Shown here: positions 53,601 through 64,000 of the stretch, piece after piece
Layout of the letters: every line of letters begins with the position of its first letter
Position numbering within the stretch: the stretch's first letter is position 1
Source: Laburnicola sp. R22_1
Taxonomy: Eukaryota; Ascomycota; Dothideomycetes; Pleosporales; Didymosphaeriaceae
NCBI GenBank assembly: GCA_014281115.1
Contig: JACONQ010000004.1
Coordinates: 1,736,001 to 1,800,000 of the forward strand
Direction: 5' to 3'
DNA length: 64,000 nucleotides
Made by a program: the position numbers and the translations under genes
The notes under the pieces: generated by a model
Told to the model about the DNA's origin: nothing
What the model saw: only the letters and a program-made list of their open reading frames with translations
Databases searched by the model: none

Positions 53601-54126
53601 AACCAAATCCGACATGCAGTCCTTCTACTCGACCCTCATCTCCCCCGCCTCCCCTACCCGCGCCAAACTCTCCGTCCACCTCACGGCCCAATCCGCCCCC
53701 AAAGAACCCACCCTCCCCGAGAAAATCACCCAAACCCTCGCCGTCCTCCAAACAATCGCCACCCAAGAAAGCATCCCGCACGACGCCCCCGCCCTCACTA
53801 CCCGCCTCGACACCATCGCCTCTCCCTCCGACATCCCCGCCGCCATCGCCACTTACCTGTCCACGGACCTGAAGCTCGACCAGCAGCAAGTCGACAAGAT
53901 CGCCGACGAGGCGTGTGCCGCGCTGGGCCTTGCGGACAGCGGCGTCGGCGGCGAGGTTCGAGAGTTGGGGGATAAGTTGGGAAAGTTGGGCTTGGAGGTT
54001 GGCGATAAGGGCGAGCCGGTGCTTATCACGGATGTGTATGCCTTTAAGACGGGCTTGTTTGCTAGCACGGGGGTGAGGCCGGTCAGGAATCTGGAGGAGT
54101 TTATGGAGGGGGCGGCCAAGTTGTAG
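50627..54126 (+). CDS. STE23: Insulin-degrading-enzyme-type M16 metallopeptidase (1098 aa, three exons)
   Basis: Exons 50627-50869, 51005-53501 and 53570-54126 join in frame (introns 135 and 68 bp). Residues 69-73 HAVEH are the inverted zinc motif HxxEH; the third ligand Glu lies in the ELKAVDSENKKN helix. Further family marks: YPEENNYNKYLTSYSGHSNA, GPGSILAYIKAKGWANGLGA, IEQLGYVVFSGPTAGVTYAG, and NRFWNHMFN. Four M16 half-domains form the closed chamber that degrades short peptides; in yeast Ste23 helps mature the a-factor pheromone and peroxisomal or cytosolic peptides. The C-terminal part (from 53570) is Ala/Pro/Thr-richer than usual. Full length for the family (about 1000-1130 aa). The gene name follows the yeast orthologue. 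Confidence 0.9.
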
Positions 54127-54827
54127 ACATGGTGGGAGGGAGGGGTTGTGATGGACGGGAGTGCGGTGGTTGAGTGACGGACTGACTGAGTGTGGGTGGG
54201 TATGCGGTAGGTAGTGTATAAGTAGCTAGCTAGCTAGCTATATAGTCTCGGCTACTTGCTTGAATGGAAAACTGCATGCACACCTGATTCAATCCCTTCC
54301 CGGTCGGTCAATTGTCGTTAATCACGGCTTCTCAAAGTATACATATATACGGAGAGGGAGAGAGAGAGAGCGAGAGAGAGCAAAGTAACGTGTAAAGAAA
54401 AACAATAATGGTATATATCCCACCCCATCCCATGCTAAGACTAGCTAGACAACGCAGAAAAAAAAATTCCACATCTACAGTACTACATCACTTACAACAA
54501 AGAAAGAAAGGAAGAAAGGTAGGGAGAATTCCACCCACAGACGTACACCCGCACAACGGACCATATGGTGCCATGCCACACCACGCCACGCCACGCCATA
54601 CATACATACATACGTACAAGTTGCAAAAATGAAAAAAAGCAGAGTTCAAAACCATACTCTAACGCTATCTTAACCCCCAATCCTCACGCACACCGCAGTT
54701 GCGCAACCCCATGACCCCCTCCCCGCGCACTCACCCATCCACCCCCTATCCCACGCAATCCCACATCAAATCAATAGTCTAACAATCCCTCTCTACCCGC
54801 ACATGCATCCCCCATCTAGAACCCACT
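54127..54827. repeat. Intergenic microsatellites
   Basis: AGCT-type repeat TAGCTAGCTAGCTAGC near 54,220-54,240; GA-rich repeat (GAGAGAGAGAG interrupted by GCG) at about 54,352-54,382; CCACGCCACGCCA and CATACATACATACATAC near 54,570-54,615. The region separates the convergent 3' ends of the M16 peptidase and VPS1. No gene seen. Confidence 0.6.
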
Positions 54828-57289
54828 CTACTGGACCTGATTAACAATCTCACTCGCCTTGCTCAAGCTCTCCACCATCTGCAGACACTCCTTGCGCCGG
54901 CGCACCGTGTAATCGCTCTCCTTGAGCAAATCGTCCAGTTCTTCCGTCTTGTACATGTTCTCGAGCAGCTCGCGCTGCATTTCCTCCTTCGTCCACGTGA
55001 CGAGGTTGAGCATGATGGCTTTGGGCACCATGTCGATCATGGTGCGTCGCACAATGTTGAAGTAGGATGTGACGAGCAGCTCTGTTGGGGGAGTTAGTTG
55101 CCATGCTTTATTTGAGAGGGAGGGGAGGGCGGTGGAGTGGGGGACAAGTAGAAAAGTGTAAGGGGTGTGGGAATGGGATACGTACTGATGACCTCAACTT
55201 CCTGTGCTTCCTTCTCCGAGAGCGTGCCTGAGGCTTTGAGCGTCGGTGGCGGGGGCTCCATAGCGGCCATCTTCTTCTTGTTCTTGCTCGCAAAGAAGGA
55301 GCCGAAGAAGCCACCACCGTCGCCCTCTGTAGCAACGCCTAGCGAGGGCGATGCCGCCCGCGGCGGTACAGCAGGCGGCAGAGGCTTCCCGGTCTTCGGG
55401 TCTACCTGAACGGGCTTCGTTTGGTTGTGGCGCTCGTGCACGATGGCCATGGCGCGCGAACCATTGATAAAGTCGGGGTGGCCTGTGTTGATATAGCACT
55501 CCTCCATGGCCACCAGGTCTTTGACAAGCTTGTTCGTCGGGTCCATAGCTTTCTTGAAGAAACTAACGACCACTTGGTGCAGCTTCTCTTTCAATCCTGG
55601 ATATCGCCTGAACGTTGGCTTATTGAGAAGCTGGCCGAGGATGCGGATCAACTCGTCATACACCAAGCTTACACACTTCAAGCTGGGGTCTTCTAACCGC
55701 TTGATCTGCGACTTCACCACTTGCTCGAACGCGGTAGTGCCAACGAAGAGGGCAGGTGCTGACCCAGAGGAGTTATAAAGACGAGTCCGAATATCCATAT
55801 CCTTGACCTGGTCGAAGGGGTCTACGGCCTTTACGCCGTTGGCATACAGCTCGTGGTAGACGAACGAGATACGGGCACCGCCGGACAGCTCTGTTGCTGA
55901 CAGTTCCTGGTTATTTCCTTCGAGCACACCCCGGTATTCGTTGCTAAATTCGGTGATCATGTTTAATACGATGTTGGAGCTGTTGCCGAGTAGGGAGTCG
56001 CCTAGCTGCGCAAGTTCGGCCGAGTATTTCTGCAACGACGAGGCAATGCGCGCTTTAATATCAGGGAGGGTTTGTTTGATGTGCATCATAAGAATCTACC
56101 TGGTTAGCGTTTGCCTTGTGTAGAAAAGAACATGCGGATGCCCACCAAATTCAGCTTGCGCGCCAGATACGGCGTACCGCAGTAGGCAGCTTTATTGCGG
56201 TACGCCTTGTGGTTCTCGAAGAAATTCCTCTCGTGCTCCAGCGCATACGAAATGGCTTTCTTGTTCTCGATATCCCTCTGCCCACGGTTGACGACCGGAA
56301 CGTAGCCCAACCGCAGCGGAATGATGCGCCCCGCAAGAATGTCCACGACGTCGGTGCCGTCGTCCATCAAGTCGACCTTGGTAAGCACACCAATCGTCCG
56401 CTGTCCTTCAGGGTCGACCTCGCGCGCCAGCTTCAGCCCATCCGAGTTCGCCAAGTCGGTATTCGCGGCCGTGACGGCGAGTATTATAGCGTTCGGCTTG
56501 CTGATCTGCTTCATCACCATCTCGCGAATCTGGCGCTCGATATCGCGCGGCTGGTCGCCGACCGGGACCTTTGTCAGACCAGGTAGATCGACGAGGGTGA
56601 GGGTCAGGACGTTTGGCGAGTATATCCGCAAGTTGATCGGGGCCGGCGAGATGCCCGCATTGCGCCCCGTCTTGGACTCGGTCTCGCGCACAATCTCGTC
56701 TCGTATCTTGTTGAAGTCGTGGAACTTTTGGCCGGGGATGTGCAGAAACTCGCCCCACTCGTCCACGTTGGATTCTGCGTCGGACGTCTTGACCTCCTCC
56801 GGCTTGACGCCATTCTCCTTTGGTTTCGAGGGCTGGCGGTTGATGAGCTGTAGAATGAGCGGTCTCCGCGTGACGATGCCGGTTCCTCGAGGCAGACTGT
56901 TCCCCATGGTCAGCTTGCTGCCCAACTTGCTCGGGCGCCATGGCGGAGCTCCAAGCACTCACAAGTCACGTCCTACGATGTTCTCCAAAACCGAACTCTT
57001 TCCGCTCGACTGTGATCCTACCACGGCGATCTGGGGCAAATCTATGGGGTTCTGGACCTGCGACAGCTATCAGCACGGTGCGCTCGTCGTCGGCGGCGGG
57101 GCTGCCGTGCAGACGGCGACGTACTCCTACGGTGGTGAAGACATCCTGGAGCTTGTTTACGAGCGTGATCAGGGTGGGGTCGTTCACGTTGATGCTGCAC
57201 ACGCGGTGGTTAGCCTCCGGCAAGCTCGCTCGAGCCGCCAAAGGTACTGGAGCAGGGACGGGGACCTACGCAGTTGGGTTGACCGCCAT
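54828..57289 (-). CDS. VPS1: Dynamin-like GTPase of vacuolar/Golgi sorting (699 aa, six exons)
   Basis: Exons 57289-57270, 57194-57125, 57057-56963, 56896-56146, 56095-55186 and 55081-54828 join with all phases matching; introns are 50-104 bp. It starts [20 protein letters not shown]. The G domain has P-loop [20 protein letters not shown], switch [31 protein letters not shown] and [11 protein letters not shown]. The middle domain starts [16 protein letters not shown] Pro/Gly-rich insert ([25 protein letters not shown]) precedes the GED ([20 protein letters not shown] to the end). Vps1 scissions vesicles at Golgi, endosome and peroxisome membranes. The sequence is closer to Vps1 than to mitochondrial Dnm1 (short N-terminus, EWGEFLH.PG). 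Length matches yeast (704 aa). All catalytic motifs are present. Confidence 0.92.
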
Positions 57290-57449
57290 GGCTGGCGATG
57301 AGGGCGTTGTTTACTCTGGGTACTGAAGGCGGAGAGCGAGTGATTATAGCAGCGCAAGGGACCAGGGGCGCGCTTCTGTAGTATATAAAAGGCAGCAGTC
57401 GGGGACGTGGACTGGGAGTGGATTCGGGAGAGCGGTTACGGTTTGGGAT

Positions 57450-57480
57450 GCGACGCAGACGCAGACGCAGACGCAGACGT
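57450..57480. repeat. GCAGAC microsatellite
   Basis: Four to five copies of GCAGAC in a row, upstream of VPS1. Confidence 0.7.
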
Positions 57481-57553
57481 ACTGGTGGACAAGGGTCTGG
57501 TCGACGCCCGGCGCCACACGGCGGCCTGCGCTCAGCCACACCTCGTCACACGT

Positions 57554-57734
57554 CCACCCCCCTGGAATAATTCGTGTCCGATGCCCAGACCGAGACTGTT
57601 CATTAATACAGTATACAAACCACATTTATAGTTTAGTTAATATAGCTAGAAGTAACTTTTTATATAAAGGAAAGGCCGCTGTGTTGACTTTGCGAGCATC
57701 TTGCCATCGGACACGAATTCCTTCATGGCCGTGG
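57554..57734. repeat. Short MITE-like element, about 180 bp
   Basis: Its left end (CCACCCCCCTGGAATAATTC, then GTGTCCGATGCC) and right end (reverse complement of CCATGAAGGAATTCGTGTCC) are inverted. The interior (TTTATAGTTTAGTTAATATA, GCTAGAAGTAAC) matches the reverse complement of 44640-44700. Hence the same family as 44475-44767, in opposite orientation and about 110 bp shorter. It fills most of the space between VPS1 and VMA1. Confidence 0.6.
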
Positions 57735-57846
57735 TACGTCACAGGGGCCCGCCATGTGCATGCGTCGTCAGCCCAAATAGGCATCAGCATTTGTTCATGT
57801 ACAGACACTCATTCTATATTCACCCGACCAGAAACACGCTATGCAA

Positions 57847-60115
57847 CTACTCGTCCACCACCGACGCAAACTTGTCCGTCATCCTTTGAAGAAGCTCCTC
57901 GTACTAAACCCACGTTAGCGACATGCACGCACCTGTCATCACTCGCTCCGCTTACCTTCTTCGTAACCTTGTCTTCGCCTTCGCTGGGCAGCTCAAACTT
58001 CATGCTGCGCAACTGGCTCTGCACCTCCGAGGTGCTCTCCCTAATCTTTGCCCATTGGTGACCCTGCGCAACTGCCTTCTGTGCTTCGTCGTGGAATGCC
58101 ATCATGTTCTTCATCATCCATTCCGTCTTCCACAGCGGGCAGAACTGGTCGTAGTCCGAGTAGCCGTTTTGTTGCAGAAAGTCCTCCTTGAGCAATGTCG
58201 CAACGTCCAGTGTGATCTTGTCCGAGTCGCCCAGCGCAGACTTACCCACTAGCTGCACCACCTGGTCGAGATCTTCCGACGTGGTTAGAAGTTCCTTGAT
58301 GCGATCGCGCAGCCGAGGGAACTCCGGGTTGTTCTTGGCGTAGTATCCGTCTAGTGGAGTCGTGTACTTGCTGTAGCTGAGTCCAGTGTTGACCGACGGG
58401 AAGTGTTTCCGCTGCGCAAGCTTCTTGTCGAGACCCCAGAAGACTTGCACGATGTTGAGCGTACTGGTAGTCACGGGATCCGAAAAGTCACCACCCGGGG
58501 GACTGACGGCGCCGACGATGCTGACACTGCCGTATCGCTCAGGACTGCCGAGCGCAGTGACACGGCCCGCACGCTCGTAGAAGGAAGCAAGCTTGGCACC
58601 CAAGTACGCAGGGAAACCTTGATCAGCAGGCATCTCTCCAAGACGACCCGAAATTTCACGGAGAGCCTCAGCCCAGCGAGACGAAGAGTCGGCCATCATA
58701 GCAACGTCCTTGCCCATGTCCCTGAAGTACTCAGCCACTAAAAATTTTGGTTAGTGAGATGTCCTGGGCGCGGTGGTGGTGGCTGGGGGGACTCACCAGT
58801 GATGCCCGTGTAAATAGAGGCTTCTCGCGCAGCCACAGGCATGTTCGAGGTGTTGGCGATGAGCGTGGTTCGCTTCATGATGGGCTCCTTCCTGCCATCG
58901 ACGTCAATGGTGAGCTCTGGGAAGTCCATCAACACTTCGGCCATTTCGTTACCGCGTTCACCACCTGTGACACTTCTAGTTAGCGAACAATGGCGGTATA
59001 CGACATGATTGCGGTACTACGTACAGCCGACGTAGACAATAATGTCCGAGTTGGAGAACTTGGACAGAGATTGACTAATGACAGTCTTGCCGCATCCGAA
59101 AGCGCCAGGAATGCACACAGTGCCTCCCTGGACACTAGGGAAAAGGGCATCGAGCACGCGCTGGCCGACAACGAGAGGCTGGTCGGACGAGAGCTTTTCG
59201 GAACTGGGCCGAGGAACACGGACGGGCCATGGGTGCATCATGCTGTATTCGGTCTTGACGCCATTGAACTCAAGCTCCAAGATCTTCTCGTCCACGGTGT
59301 AGCTGCCCTTGCCTGCTAGGCGAGTAATGGTTCCTTTGGCGCGCGGGGGCAACATGATCTTGTGGTCGCTAAGAAGGCTGTTCTCGACAACGGTGCCAAA
59401 GACGTCACCACCAGTGATGTGGTCTCCAACCTTGTACTTGCCGGGCGTGAAGTCCCATTTTTTTGTACGGTCGAGGGCCGGGATGTCGATTCCACGAGGG
59501 ATGTAAATGCTGTTCGCCGCATCCGCGATACTCTTGAGAGGCCGCTGGATACCGTCATAGATGGTCTCCATCAGTCCAGGGCCAAGCTCGACCGAGAGCG
59601 GCTTGCCAGTTCGGATGACGGGGTCGCCGACCGTTACACCGGCTGGAAAACTGTCAGCATAGACATGAAGATATTGTGGCCAGACGTACCAGTCTCTTCG
59701 TAAACCTGGATTGTGGCCTTGTCGGCCTCAATCCGAATAACCTCCCCGACGAGATTATCGTGACCAACACGAACCTGCATGCACAATAAGCACTCTAACA
59801 TCCCCAGAGCCTACAGCGCACATACGAGCTCGTACATAGCCACTCCAATCATGTCCGCGGCCACGATGACAGGTCTTCAAGCATCAGTACAAAGTGCGAC
59901 AGAGAGAGCGCTGCGGAGACGTACCCGGAGACGGAGAAGACAGTGCCTGCAGCGCCCTGTTAGCATCCTCGTCCAGAGTGCATGTGGGGAGTACATTTAC
60001 ATACCGGACTGCTCGTCATCGTCGGCCTTCTTCTGCTGTTTCTGCAACCCCACCGTCGTCAGCCATATTCCACATCCCAACCCCTCCATCCATCCATAAC
60101 ACTCACGGGAGGCAT
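57847..60115 (-). CDS. VMA1: V-type H+-ATPase catalytic subunit A (608 aa, nine exons)
   Basis: Exons 60115-60107, 60041-60005, 59946-59925, 59874-59826, 59774-59690, 59642-59025, 58964-58797, 58737-57956 and 57903-57847 join with all phases matching; introns are 47-65 bp. It starts [20 protein letters not shown], then [21 protein letters not shown]-loop: [20 protein letters not shown]. Then [60 protein letters not shown]. The C-terminus is [15 protein letters not shown]. Subunit A hydrolyses ATP in the V1 sector that acidifies vacuoles and endosomes. There is no intein. A phase-1 intron (58965-59024) splits the Cys codon of VGCGER. Length is typical for intein-free fungal proteins (about 610-620). 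Confidence 0.93.
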
Positions 60116-60824
60116 CTTGGAAGGCTGTTCCTCTGTCACTGGCTCGTCGACTGGCGAGTACGGCGGGGGACTGGCGACGTCTTCCTCCTCCTGCGGCAGG
60201 AGCACCGGGCTGTTGGGGAGCGGGACGAGCTTGGCTGGGGAGGTGGCCGCGTCGAGTGGTGTGGACGGGCGCGGGGGCAGCTTTTCGGCGTTGGTTTTGC
60301 GCACAAGATCTAGGAAGGAGGGTCGAGGGCGGAGGCGAGGCCGTAAACCAAGCATGCAACGTGGATGGTGGTGGTGGTCGAAGCTCCAAAGGCGAGGTGC
60401 AAGGCAAGTCCAGCAGAATGACGCCGGCTGGAGCTCCACACTCGCTGATCTATGTCCTGGTCCGTGCGCAAGCTATACAAAGTGCTCGAGTAGGTAGCCT
60501 TGGAAACCACAAAGGCACAGGGGAGCGTGGCATGGCGATGTAGCAATATCACGCAAAGGCTACTCTGTCCTCTTGTCTGAGGTGGTGGCCATATGGATAG
60601 TGCGAAATCGAACGTTCCTGCCACAACACGCTGGTGTACCCCAGACGTGCCTTCCTCAACACCTCTTCAGTGGGCGGACGCTCGCACATCCATCAACACT
60701 ACATACGTGCGCAGGAGTCCGTTGCGATGCAATCATCGTATAATGACTACTTACTGGATGCTAATAGATACGGACTGCGTATCAACGCGATGGCTGTAAT
60801 ACACGTATTCACCTCAGACATATC
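60116..60824. other. Region between VMA1 and the rhodopsin-domain gene
   Basis: VMA1 promoter side and 3' flank of the next gene, both on the minus strand. Short Pro/Ser/Arg-rich frames near 60,060-60,440 lie in VMA1 upstream DNA and look non-coding. No repeat seen. Confidence 0.4.
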
Positions 60825-62234
60825 CTACACCGCACACCCCCCACAACCACTCTTTGGCCTGATATCCACACCATCCTCGCTGCCATCCGACCACATAATT
60901 CCCTCCGAATCATCGCTGCTGCTATCCACAGTCCCGTTCACAGCCGTCTCAAGCCGAGCCGGTGCCATCATTCTGCGGATATTGCCATCGTTCTCGCCCG
61001 CGGATGGCGGCTTGTTTGTGCCCAGGCGTGAAACGATGCGTACGAGGAGCGGCTTCATGACGAGGAGAGAAGAGCACATGATGGCGACGTTGACTTCGGT
61101 GATGGACCAGATGATGGCGTGGGTTCCGGACTCTGGGCAGAATTTAGAAAGCAAGTTCGACGGGAAGTGCGAAGTGCTGGGATCGAAGTATCACTTACCG
61201 GTCACATCTCCCCTCAATGCAGCTTTGTGCACGAGTACGAGCTTTAAGATGGCGACAACACAGGCGCTGCGCCAATATTAGCCCTCTCGCATGGTGGATC
61301 CCTCCACTCCAATGCCACTCACAAAAGACCCAACCCGAAGGGCACCAGCAATTCCATTTTTTGCCGCGATTCCAGCTTCAACCATCCCAGTACAGGTATC
61401 GGCAGTGTCCAGATCGCAACGTCCAATATAATACCCATCAGTGAGGTAGACCAAAAATGTCCCTCTTCATTCATGCAGACACCTGGGAAATCAGCCTGCC
61501 AGTACTTCTGCACCGGATCGCAGAGTAAGATGACGTCGAACACGCCCCACGTGAGGACTGCCAGTGTCACATACCCCAAGCACTGGATGAGAAAATTGAG
61601 TCGACGAATATGCCTGAAGATATGTTGGTATTGGAGGAGGATGGAGAGCTTGACGAGGTTCCCAGCGAACTGGTAGACGAGGGATTGGGCGTAGACGAGC
61701 TGCATGATTGTGAGTGGCTAGTAGAGTTGGTTGCGAGAGAACGTACCCTCATCATTGGTTCTACCAATGATGCTCGCACTTCTCCGTTTGTGTTGTTCGT
61801 ATCGAGGTGGAACTCTGCGCACACCATGTCAGTGGAGCCCTGTGCGTTTATATCACCAGAAAAAAGCTCTAGTCGTAGCACCTTAGTCCGCCAGATGCCT
61901 AATTAAATGCAGACCGTTCTGAGATGCTCAATGCTGGGACTGAATGAATAGATACCGTACCTCCTCCTACAATGGCAGTAAAGACCATCGCGGATATCTG
62001 CTACTGTCAGATTGTTGACAGCATAAAAAAGCAACATGACCAGCATACCATAGCCATAGTTACGAATAAATCCTCGACACCGTACGCATGCGACAGACGA
62101 ACCCGAGAGTACAAGCGTAGGACCACCGTCACAAGAGCAAGCGCAGTCGTGACCACCGCGGGGATCAGTGCCCTGTAGCCGATATCTGCGGTCGCCTTAT
62201 GGGACACGATCCAATTCGGTGCGAGGGGTTGCAT
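60825..62234 (-). CDS. Rhodopsin-domain (PTH11-like) seven-helix membrane protein (375 aa, six exons)
   Basis: Exons 62234-62049, 61997-61961, 61898-61747, 61699-61323, 61266-61199 and 61132-60825 join with all phases matching; introns are 47-66 bp. ATG 62234 gives MQPLAPNWIVSHKATADIGY. Helices: ALIPAVVTTALALVTVVLRL, ISAMVFTAIVGG, LVYAQSLVYQFAGNLVKLSI, LIQCLGYVTLAVLTWGVFDV, WSTSLMGIILDVAIWTLPIP, LFACVVAILKLVL and HAIIWSITEVNVAIMCSSLL. DPVQKYWQADFPGVCMNEEG is the extracellular loop typical of fungal rhodopsin-domain (PF20684-like) integral membrane proteins. The tail is acidic/Ser-rich and cytosolic. The family includes PTH11-like putative receptors; the ligand is unknown. No N-terminal CFEM domain. 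Confidence 0.85.
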
Positions 62235-64000
62235 GTCCGGCAATATTATTTCTGTTTGGAGTCGTAAATGAGAAGAATGGGAAGCGTTGCTGGACTTTGG
62301 GTTCTACCGGGAACTCATATACCAGACATGTGATTTGATTCCTTGTTGATGGACCGTGGGAGACCTTAGATCGCGATGGTAGTCTAGTGCAACCAGTAAC
62401 TGTCTGTACTCGCGGCCTTCAGACCACGTGCGGACGGCCATTCCAAGGTTCGGACAACAAGGCTTCCCATATATGACGCGTGTATTTCAGATTAAAAGAT
62501 GCCGTGTCGAATAGAGTCGTACCTTAACGGCCCATAGTTCACCATATGAAGCATCCAGTCTCTCGGCGTTGATATACCTCCGAATCTTGTGGCAATCCAG
62601 GCACCCGTCATTTCGCTCCGCGACCGTTATTTAGGTGCATTATTTAGGTGCATAAGTGGTAGTACGTAGCTTGACCGTTGAGGAACTAAGGCCTGGAACC
62701 ATGGGTGGTTGGTGGGGTGCCGGTAGTCACATGCATAACCGTTCGAAAATGTTGACGCGTAGGGACGAGACGGGCCACTAACCGCGGAGAGGAGAAAAAA
62801 TGGAGCCATTAGATCCGATATGCAAGCAATGACATGAGAAAGAACAGAGAAATTTTATAACAAACCGGACCAATAACGGTAGCGGCACCGGTGTCGAGAT
62901 GGACGGTGGGTTGGGCGGTCGAATGCAGACGTGAACGTCACTCACCAAGCCGACTGTAATGGGATAGTACCAGGTTTCTATCACTTCGTGATAGTTGCCG
63001 TGCTCCAATACCTACATATATAGGGCATCCTGTGATGTTCAGGGTAGTTGAGTATTTCAAAATGTTCCGTACAGCTGCAGTTGCAGTACCATTACACGCC
63101 TGGGGTAACTCGATTTTATGACGTTCAGGGCAAGCTTGGCCGCTAATTGGAGAATTCGCAATCGGGCAACAACACCTAACGTGCATGAAGCTTGTAGATA
63201 AGCGCAAGAGTCGACATAATGAAGTGACAAGAACAGGTTCTTGCAGCCAGCTGTGAACAAGCAAAATCACGCAGAAGGGAACCCGTTAACTGGTCGTATT
63301 CCCTGGAGAATTTTCTCAACTGTGCCTTACTCCCACACATCGTAGGTGGCCGAAGCGGTCCATAGAAAGATTCCGTTCTCACTGGCAGCGCAAGTATCTT
63401 CTCCGCTCCGACTGCCTGCGAATTTGTAAGTATCTTACTATGCTATTCCGTGAAATTTAGTATTCTTGACTGTGGTATTCTCCGAATTATGGTATTCGTA
63501 AGTGTGGTCCGCCACGAATCGTCATGTCCGGGCTTCTCCATTGGAAGCACAACTAACCGACACCTTTGGTCAGCAGACTTGTCACAATCTCCAACGGGTT
63601 ACCAAGACAATCGCCATTGTGCTACACAAATAGGCCAACTAGTGTGACTATAACGAGTTAGTAAACCATCCCTTCTCAAACATTCACCACGTAATGAAGC
63701 ACGTAATGTATGCTGCACATACACAGGTGTGAAGGCCGCATATTGGAGACGCAGTGGGGCGATGGAAGCTGATCGAGGTCGTATTATCGATGTGTGCGCC
63801 GACGATGTACTGTTGTAAGGCACTTCTTTCTGGTAGATTTGAGGGGAGCGTGGAGGCTGGAGAAGGGATTGGCCAATGATCGGTAGCAATGCCGCGTTAG
63901 ACATGGTAGGAATTGATTAGACCAGTCTCGCTCCGTAGACGGACTAAGAGAGGAGCTTCATGCAAACATCCCTAGCAGGTTCTTCCTCTGCTCGGCAGAT
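62235..64000. other. No supported gene to the right edge
   Basis: Short direct repeat TATTTAGGTGCAT occurs twice at about 62,630-62,653, and CTATT/GTATTC motifs recur near 63,435-63,500. Open frames up to about 110 codons are without recognisable domains. A frame near the edge (63599-63904, minus) has an ATG and 101 codons but no support. Confidence 0.4.

Noticed and set aside
57847..60115. An intein in VMA1
   Set aside because: The sequence passes directly from VG to CGERGNEM after removing a 60-bp intron; no intein domain is present.
1..64000. CRISPR arrays, bacterial operons, tRNA or rRNA genes
   Set aside because: Spliceosomal introns and fungal families show a eukaryotic genome; no regularly spaced repeats and no RNA gene could be recognised by eye. 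A tRNAscan run would be needed to exclude tRNAs firmly.

Overview
The window looks like a chromosome segment of a filamentous ascomycete (Pezizomycotina, most likely Dothideomycetes/Pleosporales; the lineage is inferred). Genes are split by 45-135 bp spliceosomal introns with GTANGT donors, CTAAC/CTGAC-like branch sites and YAG acceptors. Housekeeping genes are typically fungal. The transposons carry many in-frame TAG/TAA codons where Trp or Gln codons are expected, as repeat-induced point mutation (RIP, C-to-T) would produce.

The left part (1-30 kb) is accessory and repeat-rich. It holds a decayed nucleoside deoxyribosyltransferase-like remnant at the edge, an orphan acidic two-exon gene (2203-4020), a small three-exon coiled-coil gene (7476-8111) and a long decayed JmjC-domain reading frame (8972-11928). 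That frame is abutted by a Mutator-like DNA transposon (11929-16920), which is itself split by a 5'-truncated LINE (13512-16197, 12-bp target duplication). Then come a coiled-coil gene (17177-18643), a decayed F-box gene and a 974-aa gene ending in a HerA/FtsK-type ATPase (21111-24408). An AT-rich RIP-like tract follows, with a hAT transposon (26003-29117, 8-bp target duplication TCGATAAA) inside a decayed sugar-permease gene.

The middle (30-45 kb) mixes lineage-specific genes, a QTRT2-like queuine transglycosylase subunit, a short-chain dehydrogenase, a decayed regulator-like gene, a pogo/Fot1 transposon (39616-41754), the complex I subunit NDUFS6, a membrane-anchored YjbQ-family protein and a MITE-like repeat.

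The right part (45-62 kb) is conserved and gene-dense: a Gly/Tyr/His-rich protein, a FAM210/DUF1279-like mitochondrial membrane protein, a CCHC zinc-knuckle protein, an EthD-domain protein, an insulin-degrading-enzyme-type M16 peptidase (STE23-like), the dynamin VPS1, V-ATPase subunit A (VMA1) and a seven-helix rhodopsin-domain membrane protein. VPS1 (vacuolar sorting) and VMA1 (vacuolar acidification) are neighbours on the same strand. The last 1.7 kb shows no convincing gene. The strongest candidates for something undescribed are the multi-exon HerA-like ATPase gene with its coiled-coil neighbour, and the transposon-embedded JmjC reading frame. Coordinates of spliced genes are outer bounds; exon borders are in the evidence and were inferred from frame continuity and splice motifs.
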